A stretch of DNA of 52,776 bases from Candidatus Woesebacteria bacterium RIFCSPHIGHO2_02_FULL_42_20 (GTDB lineage Bacteria > Patescibacteriota > Microgenomatia > UBA8517): assembly GCA_001792535.1 (NCBI GenBank), contig MGGS01000001.1, forward strand, positions 122,882-175,657. The letters are read 5' to 3'. The translations under genes and the position numbers were made by a program. This document shows, piece by piece, positions 22,286 through 31,565 of the stretch (its first letter is position 1; the number at the start of each line of letters is the position of its first letter). The notes under the pieces are model-generated. The model was not told the DNA's origin. It saw only the letters and a list, made by a program, of their open reading frames with translations, and did not search any database.

Positions 22286-22621
22286 ATGACCAGAGTCAAA
22301 AGTGTCGAGCGCAAACACAAAAAAATAAGGAAACTGGCAAAAGGCTTTAAGCAGGCCAGACGCAGAAGGTTTGGTGCAGCCAAAGAGGCAGTCCTTCATG
22401 CCGGCCAATACGCCTACATTGGAAGACGGCTCCGCAAAAGAGATTTGAGAAAGTTGTGGATACAAAGGCTCAATGCGGCTGTTCGCGAACAGGGGACTAG
22501 TTATTCAAAATTTGTCAACGGACTCAAAAAGTCACATATCGAACTCGACCGTAAAATCCTCGCCCATATAGCTGTAACCGATCCTGATACTTTCAAAGAA
22601 ATCGTCTCCAAGGTAAAATAA
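22286..22621 (+). CDS. rplT: 50S ribosomal protein L20
   Basis: 111 residues, with [26 protein letters not shown] and [36 protein letters not shown], the conserved 23S-binding L20 helices. The ATG abuts the rpmI stop directly. L20 often represses this operon in other bacteria; no operator resembling its rRNA site was recognised. Confidence 0.96.
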   Translation: MTRVKSVERKHKKIRKLAKGFKQARRRRFGAAKEAVLHAGQYAYIGRRLRKRDLRKLWIQRLNAAVREQGTSYSKFVNGLKKSHIELDRKILAHIAVTDPDTFKEIVSKVK

Positions 22622-22628
22622 CTTCATA

Positions 22629-23621
22629 GTGCGGGAAGAGATAATCAACCTTAAAAACTTAGCCATCGGGCGCATCACCGATACCGACGACCTCGCCGAA
22701 TTGGAAGCGGTTAAAATCGATTACTTGGGCAGAAAAGGCAAGATAAATGCGCTATTAAGTAATCTTAAAAAGGCGGACCCGGGTGAGAGAAAAGATTTAG
22801 GCCAGCTGATTAATGAAACCAAGCAAACGATTGTTGCCACTCTTGAACGTAAACTGCAGGATTCGCTTCCCAAATCCAGCGAAAACTTCGATCCGACAAT
22901 CCCTGGAATAAAACCAAAAATTGGCCACTTGCATCCTACAACAATCGTCATAAAAGAAATGTTTGACATATTCGGGCACTTGGGTTTCTCCATCATGGAG
23001 GGCCCTGAAATCGAAACTGATGACTACAACTTTGGAAAACTAAATTTGCCCCATGACCACCCTGCAAGAAGTCTTCAAGATGTTTTGTATATAGACGAAC
23101 CAGAAATTCTGCTGCGTAGCCACACATCATCCGTCGAGTCCCGTGCACTTGACAACCTCAAGCAGCCATTTAGAATTGTCGTCGCCGGTAAATGCTACAG
23201 ATACGAAAGCGTCAATGCCAGCAACAATGCGATGTTTTACCAGTTTCAAGGCGTTGCGCTTCAGGCAGGCATTTCAATGGCAGACCTCAAAGGCACACTC
23301 TACTACTTTGCCAAGTCATTTTTTGGTCGGGAAAGAAAAATTAGATTCAGATGCAAATATTATCCCGAGGTTGAGCCAGGCGGGGGACTTGATATCGATT
23401 GTATATTTTGCAAACAGACAGGCTGTGCCGTTTGCAAAGGCCGGGGCTGGTTGGAAATGTTAGGCTGCGGCATGATTCACCCAAATATTTTAAGCAATTT
23501 TTCGCTCGATCCCAAAAAAATTAGCGGCTTTGCCTTTGGCATGGGTTTGGACAGGATAGTCATGGACAGGTTTGGCATCAAAGACATCAGAAGTTTATAT
23601 AACGGCGACATTAAATACTAA
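22629..23621 (+). CDS. pheS: Phenylalanyl-tRNA synthetase alpha subunit
   Basis: 330 residues. An N-terminal coiled coil (1-85) is followed by the class II core: TTIVIKEMFDIFGHLGFSIMEGPEIETDDYNF, LLRSHTSSVESR (motif 2 region), KCYRYESVNASNNAMFYQFQG and FAFGMGLDRIVMDRFGIKDIRSLYNGD (motif 3). A Cys-rich insertion, GLDIDCIFCKQTGCAVCKGRGW (about 255-276), has the spacing of a zinc knuckle. The start is GTG, seven bases after rplT, and no PheM-type Phe leader peptide lies in the gap. Confidence 0.96.
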   Translation: MREEIINLKNLAIGRITDTDDLAELEAVKIDYLGRKGKINALLSNLKKADPGERKDLGQLINETKQTIVATLERKLQDSLPKSSENFDPTIPGIKPKIGHLHPTTIVIKEMFDIFGHLGFSIMEGPEIETDDYNFGKLNLPHDHPARSLQDVLYIDEPEILLRSHTSSVESRALDNLKQPFRIVVAGKCYRYESVNASNNAMFYQFQGVALQAGISMADLKGTLYYFAKSFFGRERKIRFRCKYYPEVEPGGGLDIDCIFCKQTGCAVCKGRGWLEMLGCGMIHPNILSNFSLDPKKISGFAFGMGLDRIVMDRFGIKDIRSLYNGDIKY

Positions 23622-23624
23622 AGT

Positions 23625-25574
23625 ATGAGAATACCGCTTAGCTGGCTGGCCAATTACGTAAACTTGCCTTCCAAGCTTTCCGATTTGACGGACGCATTAA
23701 CTTCGGCCGGCCACATGCTCGACAAAAAGGAGAGTGTCGATGGCGACACAGTAATCGACTTGGAACTGCGCGGCAACAGAGCCGATTGTTACAGTATACT
23801 CGGAATTGCCAGAGAAGTATCGGCACTCTTTGCTACCCCGATTAGGCTGCCAAATCTCTACAAAAAACTTTCCACGACTAGGCAGCTTACCGAAGTAAGT
23901 TTGCATATTCACTCGCCATTTGTAAGACGGGCGATGCTAACCGCAATTAAAAATGTCCGAATAGTGACCTCACCCGACTGGCTCAAAAAACCTCTTCTCG
24001 CCTACGGGATTGACTCAGTAAACAATATTGTCGACTTGACCAATTTTGTAATGGTAGAGACGGGCGAGCCCCTGCACGCGTTTGACTTGGACAAAATCGG
24101 TACCAATTTGGCTATCCGCATAGCGCGGCAAGATGAAAAAATGCTGACCTTTCAAGGTAAGACCGTCAACTTGGATAAAAACGACCTTGTATGGGTAAAC
24201 AAAACTGATGTTCTTTCAATTGCCGGCTCAATCGGCGAAAAGAACCATTCAATCTCCGACAGCACTAAGAATGTTTTGCTTGAAGGAGCCAACTATGACA
24301 GAGTAAACATCAGGCGCACAATTCACCGGCATAACCTGATGACAGAAGCTTCGATAAGGCACGAAAAAGAGCTCGATCCCGGTCTTGTTGAGGAGGGGAT
24401 TTACAGATTTTTATATTTAGTGGACAAATACGACTGGGGTCAGTTAACAGCTCAGGTTGCCGACTACTATCCAAGTCCCGTCAAACCCTGGTCCATTAGT
24501 CTAAGTTTTGACTACCTTAATACTTTGGGCGGAGTAAACCCTGGCCCAAACAAAGTAAAAACTATACTCAAAGGCTTGAACTTTAAAATAAAAAACGAAA
24601 CTAAAAATGGTTTGGTGGTAATTTGTCCGCCCTACAGGACAGATGTTACGCTTGAAGAGGATCTTATTGAGGAGGTATTAAGAATCGACGGCTACGACAA
24701 AATTCCGACCCGAACTCTGTCGCTGGAAATTCCACCCATTGTAACACCAGCTTATGTCGGTCAAGAAGAGAATTTTAGAACCGCCGCCCAATCTGTCGGC
24801 TTGGATGAAACCATCACTTCATCCTTTGTCAGTGAAAAATATCACAAGTTTAACCAATATTTGGAAAACGCAAATGTAGCTCCGATAAAAATAGTTAATC
24901 GGCCATCACCAGACAATGAAGTACTCCGATTAACTCTTTTGCCAAACTTAGTTGCTATGACTCAGAAGGTGATTAACGAGAGAGGTCACCAGGCGGGCTT
25001 TTTTGAAATTGGCAAAGTCTACTTCAAACAAAAAGACTACTGCGAAAAAAGAAAGATTGGGATCATTTATTGGCAAAAAGACAGTGAGCCTTTTACAAAA
25101 TTTAAAGGCCTCGTTGAGTCGCTTTTATTAAAAGCCAATATAGAAAAGGTCTCTTTTGGCCGGCAAAATATAAACAATCCCCGGTTGACCAATACATATA
25201 ACCTTTTGCTGGATAAAACGGTTATTGGTTTCGGAGGGCAGAACGGAACTATTTTTTATTGTGAAATAGACCTGGATGTGCTTGTCGGCAAACACCAGAA
25301 AACAGTAGCTCAACTATGGCCGAAATTTCCTCCTCAAATCGAGGACATCACTTTAACCATCCCTGCAAATGTAAGTGTAGGCGAAATTGTTACTTCAATT
25401 AAACAAACTAAGTATGTTACAGCTACTGAATTAATTGACACTTTTGAGAACTATTACACCTTCAGACTTTGGTATCAGGATCCCAGTAAAACTTTGACAG
25501 CAAAAGAAGTTGGAGAGTCGCGTAAAAGTTTACTTTCATTAATTAAACAAAAGTTCAAAGCAAAAATTAAATAA
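23625..25574 (+). CDS. pheT: Phenylalanyl-tRNA synthetase beta subunit, short form
   Basis: 649 residues. It begins MRIPLSWLANYVNLPSKLSDLTDALTSAGH (B1), then goes directly to DLELRGNRADCYSILGIAREVSALF (B3/B4), so the tRNA-binding OB-fold (EMAP-like) insert of typical ~790-residue PheT is missing. The B5 domain, the inactive catalytic-like B6/B7 region and the C-terminal FDX-ACB anticodon-binding domain (WPKFPPQIEDITLTIPANVSVGEIVTSI to the end) are present. It starts three bases after pheS. The gene ends three bases before the convergent PBP gene. Confidence 0.95.
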   Translation: MRIPLSWLANYVNLPSKLSDLTDALTSAGHMLDKKESVDGDTVIDLELRGNRADCYSILGIAREVSALFATPIRLPNLYKKLSTTRQLTEVSLHIHSPFVRRAMLTAIKNVRIVTSPDWLKKPLLAYGIDSVNNIVDLTNFVMVETGEPLHAFDLDKIGTNLAIRIARQDEKMLTFQGKTVNLDKNDLVWVNKTDVLSIAGSIGEKNHSISDSTKNVLLEGANYDRVNIRRTIHRHNLMTEASIRHEKELDPGLVEEGIYRFLYLVDKYDWGQLTAQVADYYPSPVKPWSISLSFDYLNTLGGVNPGPNKVKTILKGLNFKIKNETKNGLVVICPPYRTDVTLEEDLIEEVLRIDGYDKIPTRTLSLEIPPIVTPAYVGQEENFRTAAQSVGLDETITSSFVSEKYHKFNQYLENANVAPIKIVNRPSPDNEVLRLTLLPNLVAMTQKVINERGHQAGFFEIGKVYFKQKDYCEKRKIGIIYWQKDSEPFTKFKGLVESLLLKANIEKVSFGRQNINNPRLTNTYNLLLDKTVIGFGGQNGTIFYCEIDLDVLVGKHQKTVAQLWPKFPPQIEDITLTIPANVSVGEIVTSIKQTKYVTATELIDTFENYYTFRLWYQDPSKTLTAKEVGESRKSLLSLIKQKFKAKIK

Positions 25575-25576
25575 TA

Positions 25577-28186
25577 TCAAGGCGCCGGTGAAGGTGAAGG
25601 GGATAGCGTTGAACTGGGAGGTGCAGTCGGCGATGGGGATGGCAAAAAATCCCAAGCCACACCGACACCAATAGCAATTTTGCGGTTGGAGGTATTATTT
25701 TTTTCATCGTAAGCTATAGCGGCAAGCGCGTGAACGCCTTTTTCCAAAGTCAAGTCGTGCTCGTAAGGCAAGCCGTCAAAACTCCTGACTTTTATGCCGT
25801 CGACTTCAAACTCAACAAGTGTTATTTTAGTGCTGGAGTCCGCAGTCACTTTCATTTTGAATGTTCCGGGAAGATTGGAATCCCTGTCTCTGGGGGATAC
25901 AAATTCAACATTAATCGGATTCTGCGTGCCACAATAGTCACTGGGTGGGTGATAGCGCTCGTCACTCTGGGTAGTTAGCCAATTTAAAATTCCTTCCTGC
26001 CACCGGTTCGGTTCCCCGGGTGGGGCTGTCGGGTCTTCCTCTTTAAAGGTAAAGTACTCCTTCTCATTATAGTCTCCCTTGGCCACGTCAGACGGTGTGG
26101 CCAGTTTGCCGTCGGATCTGCAAACTTTGAGCTTCTGGTGCACAGAATCGTCACCGGGTTGGGTGCCTTTGATAAAAATTTCCGTTCGTGACGGGTAGCC
26201 ATCATGTGAACGGTAACCGGACACCAAATCCACACTGGCACTTATTAACCCATCGGGTTGTTCCAAAGTATTGCTTTGCCGTTTTTCAAGTGCCTCAAGC
26301 AAAATTCGCCGCCAGATGGGGGAAGCTCCTGAAACACCGGAAGCAACTTGCTTCATTGCACTATTATCATTGTTGCCAACCCAAACTCCTACCATGCCAT
26401 CCGGACTGCCGCCAACCGTCCAGTTATCCCGCTTGTCGTTTGTTGTCCCTGTTTTAACAGCCACCTTTTTTCCGGAAATGTTTAGGAGCGAATTGGTACC
26501 AAAAACCGCCGATCTTGCTTCGTTATCGGCAAGGATATCGGCAATTATATACGCTTCTTCGCTTGTTAACACCTGCCGGCCGGCTTTGGGCTCATTTTTC
26601 TCAAGTACCCTTCCTGTAATGTCTTCCACCTTCAAAATTGCAACAAGATCAGTCCGTCTACCTGTATTCACAAACGCATTGTACGCATTAGTCAGCTCGA
26701 GTAACCTGACCTCACCCCCACCCAAAGTCAAGGAAAGACCAACACGGCTCAAAGTGTCGTTTGTTGGCTCCAGGGTCGACAAGCCTAAATCATAAGCTGT
26801 CTCCAGTACATCTTGAATCCCAACCAGTGCAAGCATTTTAACAGCCGGCAGATTTATCGAGTTTGCCAAAGCGTAACGCAACTGCACGGGGCCCCGGTAT
26901 TTACCGTCATAGTTGACCGGGTTATAGTCACTCTGGCCGACGCCGCCTGGAAACGTAGTCGGCACATCCATTATCAAGGTGGATGCCGTATAACCTTTTT
27001 TAAGAGCCGTGACATAGGTAACCGGCTTAATCGCAGACCCCGGCTGCCGTAGAGACATGGCCACGTTGACCTGACCGTCATAATCTTTGGCATTAAAATC
27101 CTTGGAGCCGACCATTGCCAATATTTCCCCTGTTTGTGGGTTTGTGACCACCGCCGCACCGTTGGTAATATTTAAGCTTTCTACCTTATTAATCTCCTCG
27201 GCAACAATTTTCTGTGCGGCTTCTTGAAGGTCAAGATCTAATGTCGTGGTTACTTTCAAACCTCCGGATTCGATAACCGATTCGCCATATCTATTTTCCA
27301 TCTCTCTTTGAACATATTGAACAAAATGGGGGGCGCGAAACAAAGCGTCGCGGGATTTAATCTCAACAGTACCCAATTGGCTTTTGGCCTCCTCTTCCTG
27401 CTCCAAAGTAATATAACCATCCTCACGAAGACGCCGTAAAACCGACTCCGCCCGGCCAATATAGGCAGAACTATCACCTGTATACGGAGAATAATACGAC
27501 GGTCGCTGCGGCAGGCCCGCCAAAATCACCGACTGCGCCAAACTAAGGTCTTTTGCACTATTCCCGTAGTACGTTTCGGCCGCGGCTTCGATTCCAAATG
27601 CCGTACCGCCATAAGGCATTTCATTCAAGTAAAGCTCGAGTATTTCGTCTTTGGAATAGCGCTGTTCGACTTGAATCGTAAGAATAAACTCTTTAATTTT
27701 GCGCAAGACCGTCCGCTCGGGCGAAAGCAATACGTTTTTGACAAGCTGCTGGGTTAAAGTTGAGCCGCCTTGCAACTTGCCCCGAAATATGATGTTAAAA
27801 ACCGCCCTGACATAGCCCGTCGGGTCAAATCCCTGGTGGCTGTAAAAGTTTTTGTCTTCGATCGAAATTGTGGCTTTTTTAGCCCAATCGGAAACATTTT
27901 CAAGGGCTACTTTGGTCCGCTTTTGATCCGTGAATATGTCATACAATACTTCACCGTTTCTATCTAATATTTTTGTCGAAAAGCCTTCACGGCGGATAAT
28001 CTGGTCAGGCGGCGGGAGAGTAAACGAAAGAACTGTGACTATCACGAAAAAACCGACAACACCCAAGACTACTCCGATAAATATCAGTTTTGCGACTGTC
28101 AGCAGCTTGGTTGACTTAATTTTGTTCCGGTACTTAGAGAAGCCTTGGTTATATCGATATCTTTTAACTCTTTTCCACCTAGCCAT
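25577..28186 (-). CDS. Class A penicillin-binding protein (bifunctional transglycosylase/transpeptidase)
   Basis: From the ATG at 28186 the protein has 869 residues. A basic cytoplasmic tail and one membrane helix (about 30-55) are followed by the GT51 domain: SIEDKNFYSHQGFD with catalytic Glu110 and GGSTLTQQLVKN. The transpeptidase has RQPGSAIKP (Ser384/Lys387), ANSINLPAV (SxN) and VAVKTGTTNDKRDNW (KTG). A C-terminal Ig-like module (INVEFVSPRDRDSN...) ends in a Pro/Ser-rich tail. It polymerises and cross-links peptidoglycan (PBP1A type). The longer start at 28219 lies upstream of the predicted -10 box and is disfavoured. Confidence 0.94.
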   Translation of the reverse strand: MARWKRVKRYRYNQGFSKYRNKIKSTKLLTVAKLIFIGVVLGVVGFFVIVTVLSFTLPPPDQIIRREGFSTKILDRNGEVLYDIFTDQKRTKVALENVSDWAKKATISIEDKNFYSHQGFDPTGYVRAVFNIIFRGKLQGGSTLTQQLVKNVLLSPERTVLRKIKEFILTIQVEQRYSKDEILELYLNEMPYGGTAFGIEAAAETYYGNSAKDLSLAQSVILAGLPQRPSYYSPYTGDSSAYIGRAESVLRRLREDGYITLEQEEEAKSQLGTVEIKSRDALFRAPHFVQYVQREMENRYGESVIESGGLKVTTTLDLDLQEAAQKIVAEEINKVESLNITNGAAVVTNPQTGEILAMVGSKDFNAKDYDGQVNVAMSLRQPGSAIKPVTYVTALKKGYTASTLIMDVPTTFPGGVGQSDYNPVNYDGKYRGPVQLRYALANSINLPAVKMLALVGIQDVLETAYDLGLSTLEPTNDTLSRVGLSLTLGGGEVRLLELTNAYNAFVNTGRRTDLVAILKVEDITGRVLEKNEPKAGRQVLTSEEAYIIADILADNEARSAVFGTNSLLNISGKKVAVKTGTTNDKRDNWTVGGSPDGMVGVWVGNNDNSAMKQVASGVSGASPIWRRILLEALEKRQSNTLEQPDGLISASVDLVSGYRSHDGYPSRTEIFIKGTQPGDDSVHQKLKVCRSDGKLATPSDVAKGDYNEKEYFTFKEEDPTAPPGEPNRWQEGILNWLTTQSDERYHPPSDYCGTQNPINVEFVSPRDRDSNLPGTFKMKVTADSSTKITLVEFEVDGIKVRSFDGLPYEHDLTLEKGVHALAAIAYDEKNNTSNRKIAIGVGVAWDFLPSPSPTAPPSSTLSPSPSPAP

Positions 28187-28193
28187 GAATTTT

Positions 28194-28199
28194 ATTATA
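28194..28199 (-). promoter_or_regulatory. -10 box of the PBP gene, leaderless arrangement
   Basis: TATAAT on the minus strand lies seven bases before the ATG at 28186. No good -35 is visible. Confidence 0.5.
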
Positions 28200-28243
28200 C
28201 TAAAATATGCAGTGTACATGCACCCATGTATGATAAAATGAGA

Positions 28244-29431
28244 ATGATGGACAAGATTGACGATTTATTAACTCGTGGCGTTGCAAATATCATTCCTAAC
28301 AAAAATAAAATGGAGAAGTTGCTGCGCTCAGAAAAAAAATTAAATATCTATAACGGCATTGATCCAACTTCCCCCAAAATTCATTTGGGGAACACTGTAC
28401 CGCTACGTAAGCTACAACTTATGGTTGAGCTGGGGCATAATGTAACTTTCCTGATTGGTGACTTTACGACACTGATAGGAGACTCTTCTGACAAGGACAG
28501 TGAAAGACCCATATTGACTAAAGATGAAATTGATGAAAACTTCAAGACATACAAAAAACAGGCGGAAAAAGTACTGGATTTTTCTAAAATCAAAATAGTT
28601 TATAACTCGCAATGGTTATCAAAACTGAAGTTCGGGGAAATTATTAAACTCTGTCAAAATTTCTCGATAGGGGATTTCGTAAACCGCGAGTTAATTAGAA
28701 GGAGACTTGACGCGTGTAACCGCGTTCGGCTAGATGAAGTATTATACCCCGTGATGCAAGGGTATGACAGCTACTTTATGGATACAGATATCCAATTTGG
28801 CGGAACTGACCAGACTTTCAACATGCAGGCAGGCAGAACCCTTCAGAAAAATATTAGAAACAAGGAGTCGTTTATCGTAGCCAATTATTTTTTGACAGGA
28901 ACTGATGGGAGAAAAATGAGCAAAAGTTGGAATAATGCAATTTGGATTAAAGATGGCCCTGAAGAAATGTACGGCAAATTAATGTCCGTTAAGGATGATT
29001 TGGTTGTTGAGTACTTCACACTAGCCACTAATATTCCGCTTGAGGAAATTGCACAACTGCCCAAGAATCCACTTGAAAATAAAAAAAGATTGGCTTACGA
29101 GATCACCAGACAAATCCACGGCGAAAAGAGAGCTAAAGTTGCGCAAGACAACTTTGCCGAAGTTTTTTCACAAAAAGGTCTTCCCAATGACGTTCCCGAG
29201 TATTTTTTGCCAAAACCAAATCCAACACTGTTGGAACTAATTAGTTCGACCGGCTTAGTCAAAAGCAAAAGCGAGGCCAAACGCTTAATTCTCCAAAAAG
29301 CTGTCGAGGTTGCCGGCAATACTTACCAAAACCCGCACGAAGGAATTGATACATCCGACTGGGTACATGTTAAAATTGGCAAAAGAAAATTTGCCAGAGT
29401 AAAATCTAAAAATGACCGGCAGCAAATCTAA
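28244..29431 (+). CDS. tyrS: Tyrosyl-tRNA synthetase
   Basis: About 395 residues. The class I signature HIGH appears as HLGN in IDPTSPKIHLGNTVPL, and KMSKS in GTDGRKMSKSWNN. YPVMQGYDSYFMDTDIQFGGTDQTFNMQAGR binds tyrosine and AMP. A C-terminal S4 RNA-binding domain (TGLVKSKSEAKRLILQKAVEVAG) is present. Several ATGs cluster at the 5' end (28226, 28238, 28244, 28247). A TATGAT box at 28229-28234 makes 28244 or 28247 the likely leaderless start. The gene diverges from the PBP. Confidence 0.95.
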   Translation: MMDKIDDLLTRGVANIIPNKNKMEKLLRSEKKLNIYNGIDPTSPKIHLGNTVPLRKLQLMVELGHNVTFLIGDFTTLIGDSSDKDSERPILTKDEIDENFKTYKKQAEKVLDFSKIKIVYNSQWLSKLKFGEIIKLCQNFSIGDFVNRELIRRRLDACNRVRLDEVLYPVMQGYDSYFMDTDIQFGGTDQTFNMQAGRTLQKNIRNKESFIVANYFLTGTDGRKMSKSWNNAIWIKDGPEEMYGKLMSVKDDLVVEYFTLATNIPLEEIAQLPKNPLENKKRLAYEITRQIHGEKRAKVAQDNFAEVFSQKGLPNDVPEYFLPKPNPTLLELISSTGLVKSKSEAKRLILQKAVEVAGNTYQNPHEGIDTSDWVHVKIGKRKFARVKSKNDRQQI

Positions 29432-29513
29432 AAAATTTTTTGTTATTTTGACTGTTGTCGCCAGTCTGGCACTTTTACTGACAACCTTTCTGCCTTTTTT
29501 AATGTATTTATAG
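29412..29513 (+). CDS. 33-aa single-helix membrane microprotein
   Basis: A 33-codon frame encodes MTGSKSKKFFVILTVV followed by a hydrophobic run through ASLALLLTTFLPFLMYL. A basic N-terminus and one membrane helix make it a plausible small membrane protein. It overlaps the last 20 bases of tyrS, and recG begins nine bases after its stop, so it probably belongs to their operon. The function is unknown. Confidence 0.55.
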   Translation: MTGSKSKKFFVILTVVASLALLLTTFLPFLMYL

Positions 29514-29522
29514 ATACTATCT

Positions 29523-31538
29523 ATGAAGCTTACGGATCCGGTAACCAAGATCCCTACAGTCGGAAATGCCTACTTAATCAGACTTAAAAAACTCGGGATA
29601 GAAACGCTTGAGGATCTAATTAACCATGTACCTACCCGCTACGCCGACTTTAGTAAGGTTGTTAAAATAAAAGCACTCGAGGAAAAGACAACCGTAAGTG
29701 TAATAGGAACAATTAAATCAATTAAAAATGAGTATGCCAGAGGCAGATTCGTAATCCAAAAAGCAGTTTTGCAAGATGAAACGGGGGAGTGTGATGTAGT
29801 TTGGTTTAACCAGCGATTTATCCCAAGAATACTTCCTAAGGGAACTCTGATTGCGCTTTCGGGTAAGATTGAAAGGCAAGGCAGTAAATCGGTCCTAACT
29901 TCGCCTGAATACGAAGTCATAAAGGAAGGCAAAGAGCCCATTCATACCAGACGTCTTGTACCTGTTTACCCGGAAACCAAAGGTATCTCATCTAAGTGGC
30001 TGAGAAGTAAAATTCACCTAGTCTTTGAATCTGCCGATCTTATGATCAAAGAATTTTTAGCAGATCGGCTTTTAACCGACTACCACTTGCCGCAATTGGA
30101 GGAAGCATACAAAAATGTCCACTTTCCAAATCATTTAATTGAGGCCGAACTTGCCAGAAAAAGGCTTGCAATAAACGAGTTTGTGTTCTTGCACCTTAAA
30201 AGCTTGATTCGTAAAAACAACTGGCAAAAAACCAAGCCGACATATAAGCTTAAAATAGCTAAAGGCGTAGTAACTGAATTCATCGGTTGTTTACCCTTTA
30301 AGCTCACCGACTCGCAGGCAACTTCGGTAAAAGAAGTCCTGGAAGACATGGGCAAAAACTTTCCCATGAACCGACTTTTGGAAGGGGACGTCGGCAGCGG
30401 TAAGACAGTCGTCGCGGCGATAGCCGCCCTAGTTTCTTTTTTAAACGGTAAGCAAACGGTAGTCATGGCACCGACCCAAATACTCGCCGAGCAGCACTTC
30501 ACGACTCTAAATGACCTTTTTGAGCGCCTTAAAGTAAGGATCTCGCTAGTTACCTCCGCAAGTAAAAAAATTGCATTGGGTAAAACAGACATATTCATAG
30601 GCACCCACGCCTTAATCCACAAAAAAGTAATTTTTGACAATGTAGCTCTTGTGGTCATCGACGAGCAACACCGGTTTGGAGTCGAGCAACGAGCGCATCT
30701 TATTAAGCGTTCCCGGAAGGGTACTGTGTCGCCTCATGTACTTACAATGACAGCAACGCCAATTCCCAGGACAGTCGCGCTAACTGCATATGGAGACCTT
30801 GACTTGTCTACCCTAAAAGAGCTGCCCACCGGGAGGAAAATTATAAAAACCTGGGTGATACCTGAAACAAAGCGAAACGGCGCTTACACTTGGATCGGCA
30901 AGCAAATTGACGCCTTACGTGCCCAAGTTTTTGTCATTTGTCCACTCATCGAAGAAAGCGCGACCGAGTCCATGCAACAAATAAAAGCCGCCACTTCGGA
31001 GTTTGAAAACTTAAAAAAAGTGTTTAAAAATCAAAAAATAGGCTTACTACACGGCAGGCTTAAATCAAAAGAAAAACAGACAGTGGTGGAAAATTTCAGA
31101 TCCGGAAAAATCGACATCCTTGTTTCAACTCCCGTAGTTGAAGTCGGAATTGACGTGCCCGCAGCTACAATTATGCTGATCGAAGCGGCGGAGCGGTTCG
31201 GCCTTGCCAGTTTGCACCAGCTACGGGGACGAGTAGGCAGGTCCAACGTTCAATCATACTGTCTGCTTTTTACAAAAAGTGCATATAATAAGCGGCTAGG
31301 TGCAATGAAAAAGTCCATGTCAGGGTTCGAGCTCGCGGAGGTCGACCTTGCCATGCGTGGCCCGGGGGAAATCCTGGGGGTAAAACAACATGGTTTTGTA
31401 GATCTAAAAATCGCAAAGTGGTCGGATTCGTTTCTTATAAAACTAAGTCACGAAATTGCAAACAGAATATACACCGACCCGGCTATGTTTAAAAAGGCGG
31501 CAAAATTCATGCGCTTGGGCAACATTGCAATGAACTAA
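29523..31538 (+). CDS. recG: ATP-dependent DNA helicase RecG
   Basis: 671 residues. The N-terminal wedge/OB region (about 1-160) is followed by helicase domains: Walker A GDVGSGKTVVA (about 287-297), motif II VIDEQHRFGVEQR (about 377-389, the DEQH variant typical of RecG), motif III MTATPIPRT, and the C-terminal motifs STPVVEVGIDVPAA and QLRGRVGRS. The TRG-type end ILGVKQHGFVDLKIA is present. It remodels stalled forks and Holliday junctions. The gene is full length. Confidence 0.97.
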   Translation: MKLTDPVTKIPTVGNAYLIRLKKLGIETLEDLINHVPTRYADFSKVVKIKALEEKTTVSVIGTIKSIKNEYARGRFVIQKAVLQDETGECDVVWFNQRFIPRILPKGTLIALSGKIERQGSKSVLTSPEYEVIKEGKEPIHTRRLVPVYPETKGISSKWLRSKIHLVFESADLMIKEFLADRLLTDYHLPQLEEAYKNVHFPNHLIEAELARKRLAINEFVFLHLKSLIRKNNWQKTKPTYKLKIAKGVVTEFIGCLPFKLTDSQATSVKEVLEDMGKNFPMNRLLEGDVGSGKTVVAAIAALVSFLNGKQTVVMAPTQILAEQHFTTLNDLFERLKVRISLVTSASKKIALGKTDIFIGTHALIHKKVIFDNVALVVIDEQHRFGVEQRAHLIKRSRKGTVSPHVLTMTATPIPRTVALTAYGDLDLSTLKELPTGRKIIKTWVIPETKRNGAYTWIGKQIDALRAQVFVICPLIEESATESMQQIKAATSEFENLKKVFKNQKIGLLHGRLKSKEKQTVVENFRSGKIDILVSTPVVEVGIDVPAATIMLIEAAERFGLASLHQLRGRVGRSNVQSYCLLFTKSAYNKRLGAMKKSMSGFELAEVDLAMRGPGEILGVKQHGFVDLKIAKWSDSFLIKLSHEIANRIYTDPAMFKKAAKFMRLGNIAMN

Positions 31539-31565
31539 CCTATAAGTTGCTTATTATAGGACTTA

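Noticed and set aside
26271-26795. 174-codon plus-strand frame opposite the PBP gene
   Set aside because: It is a shadow of the GC-richer coding sequence of the transpeptidase domain.
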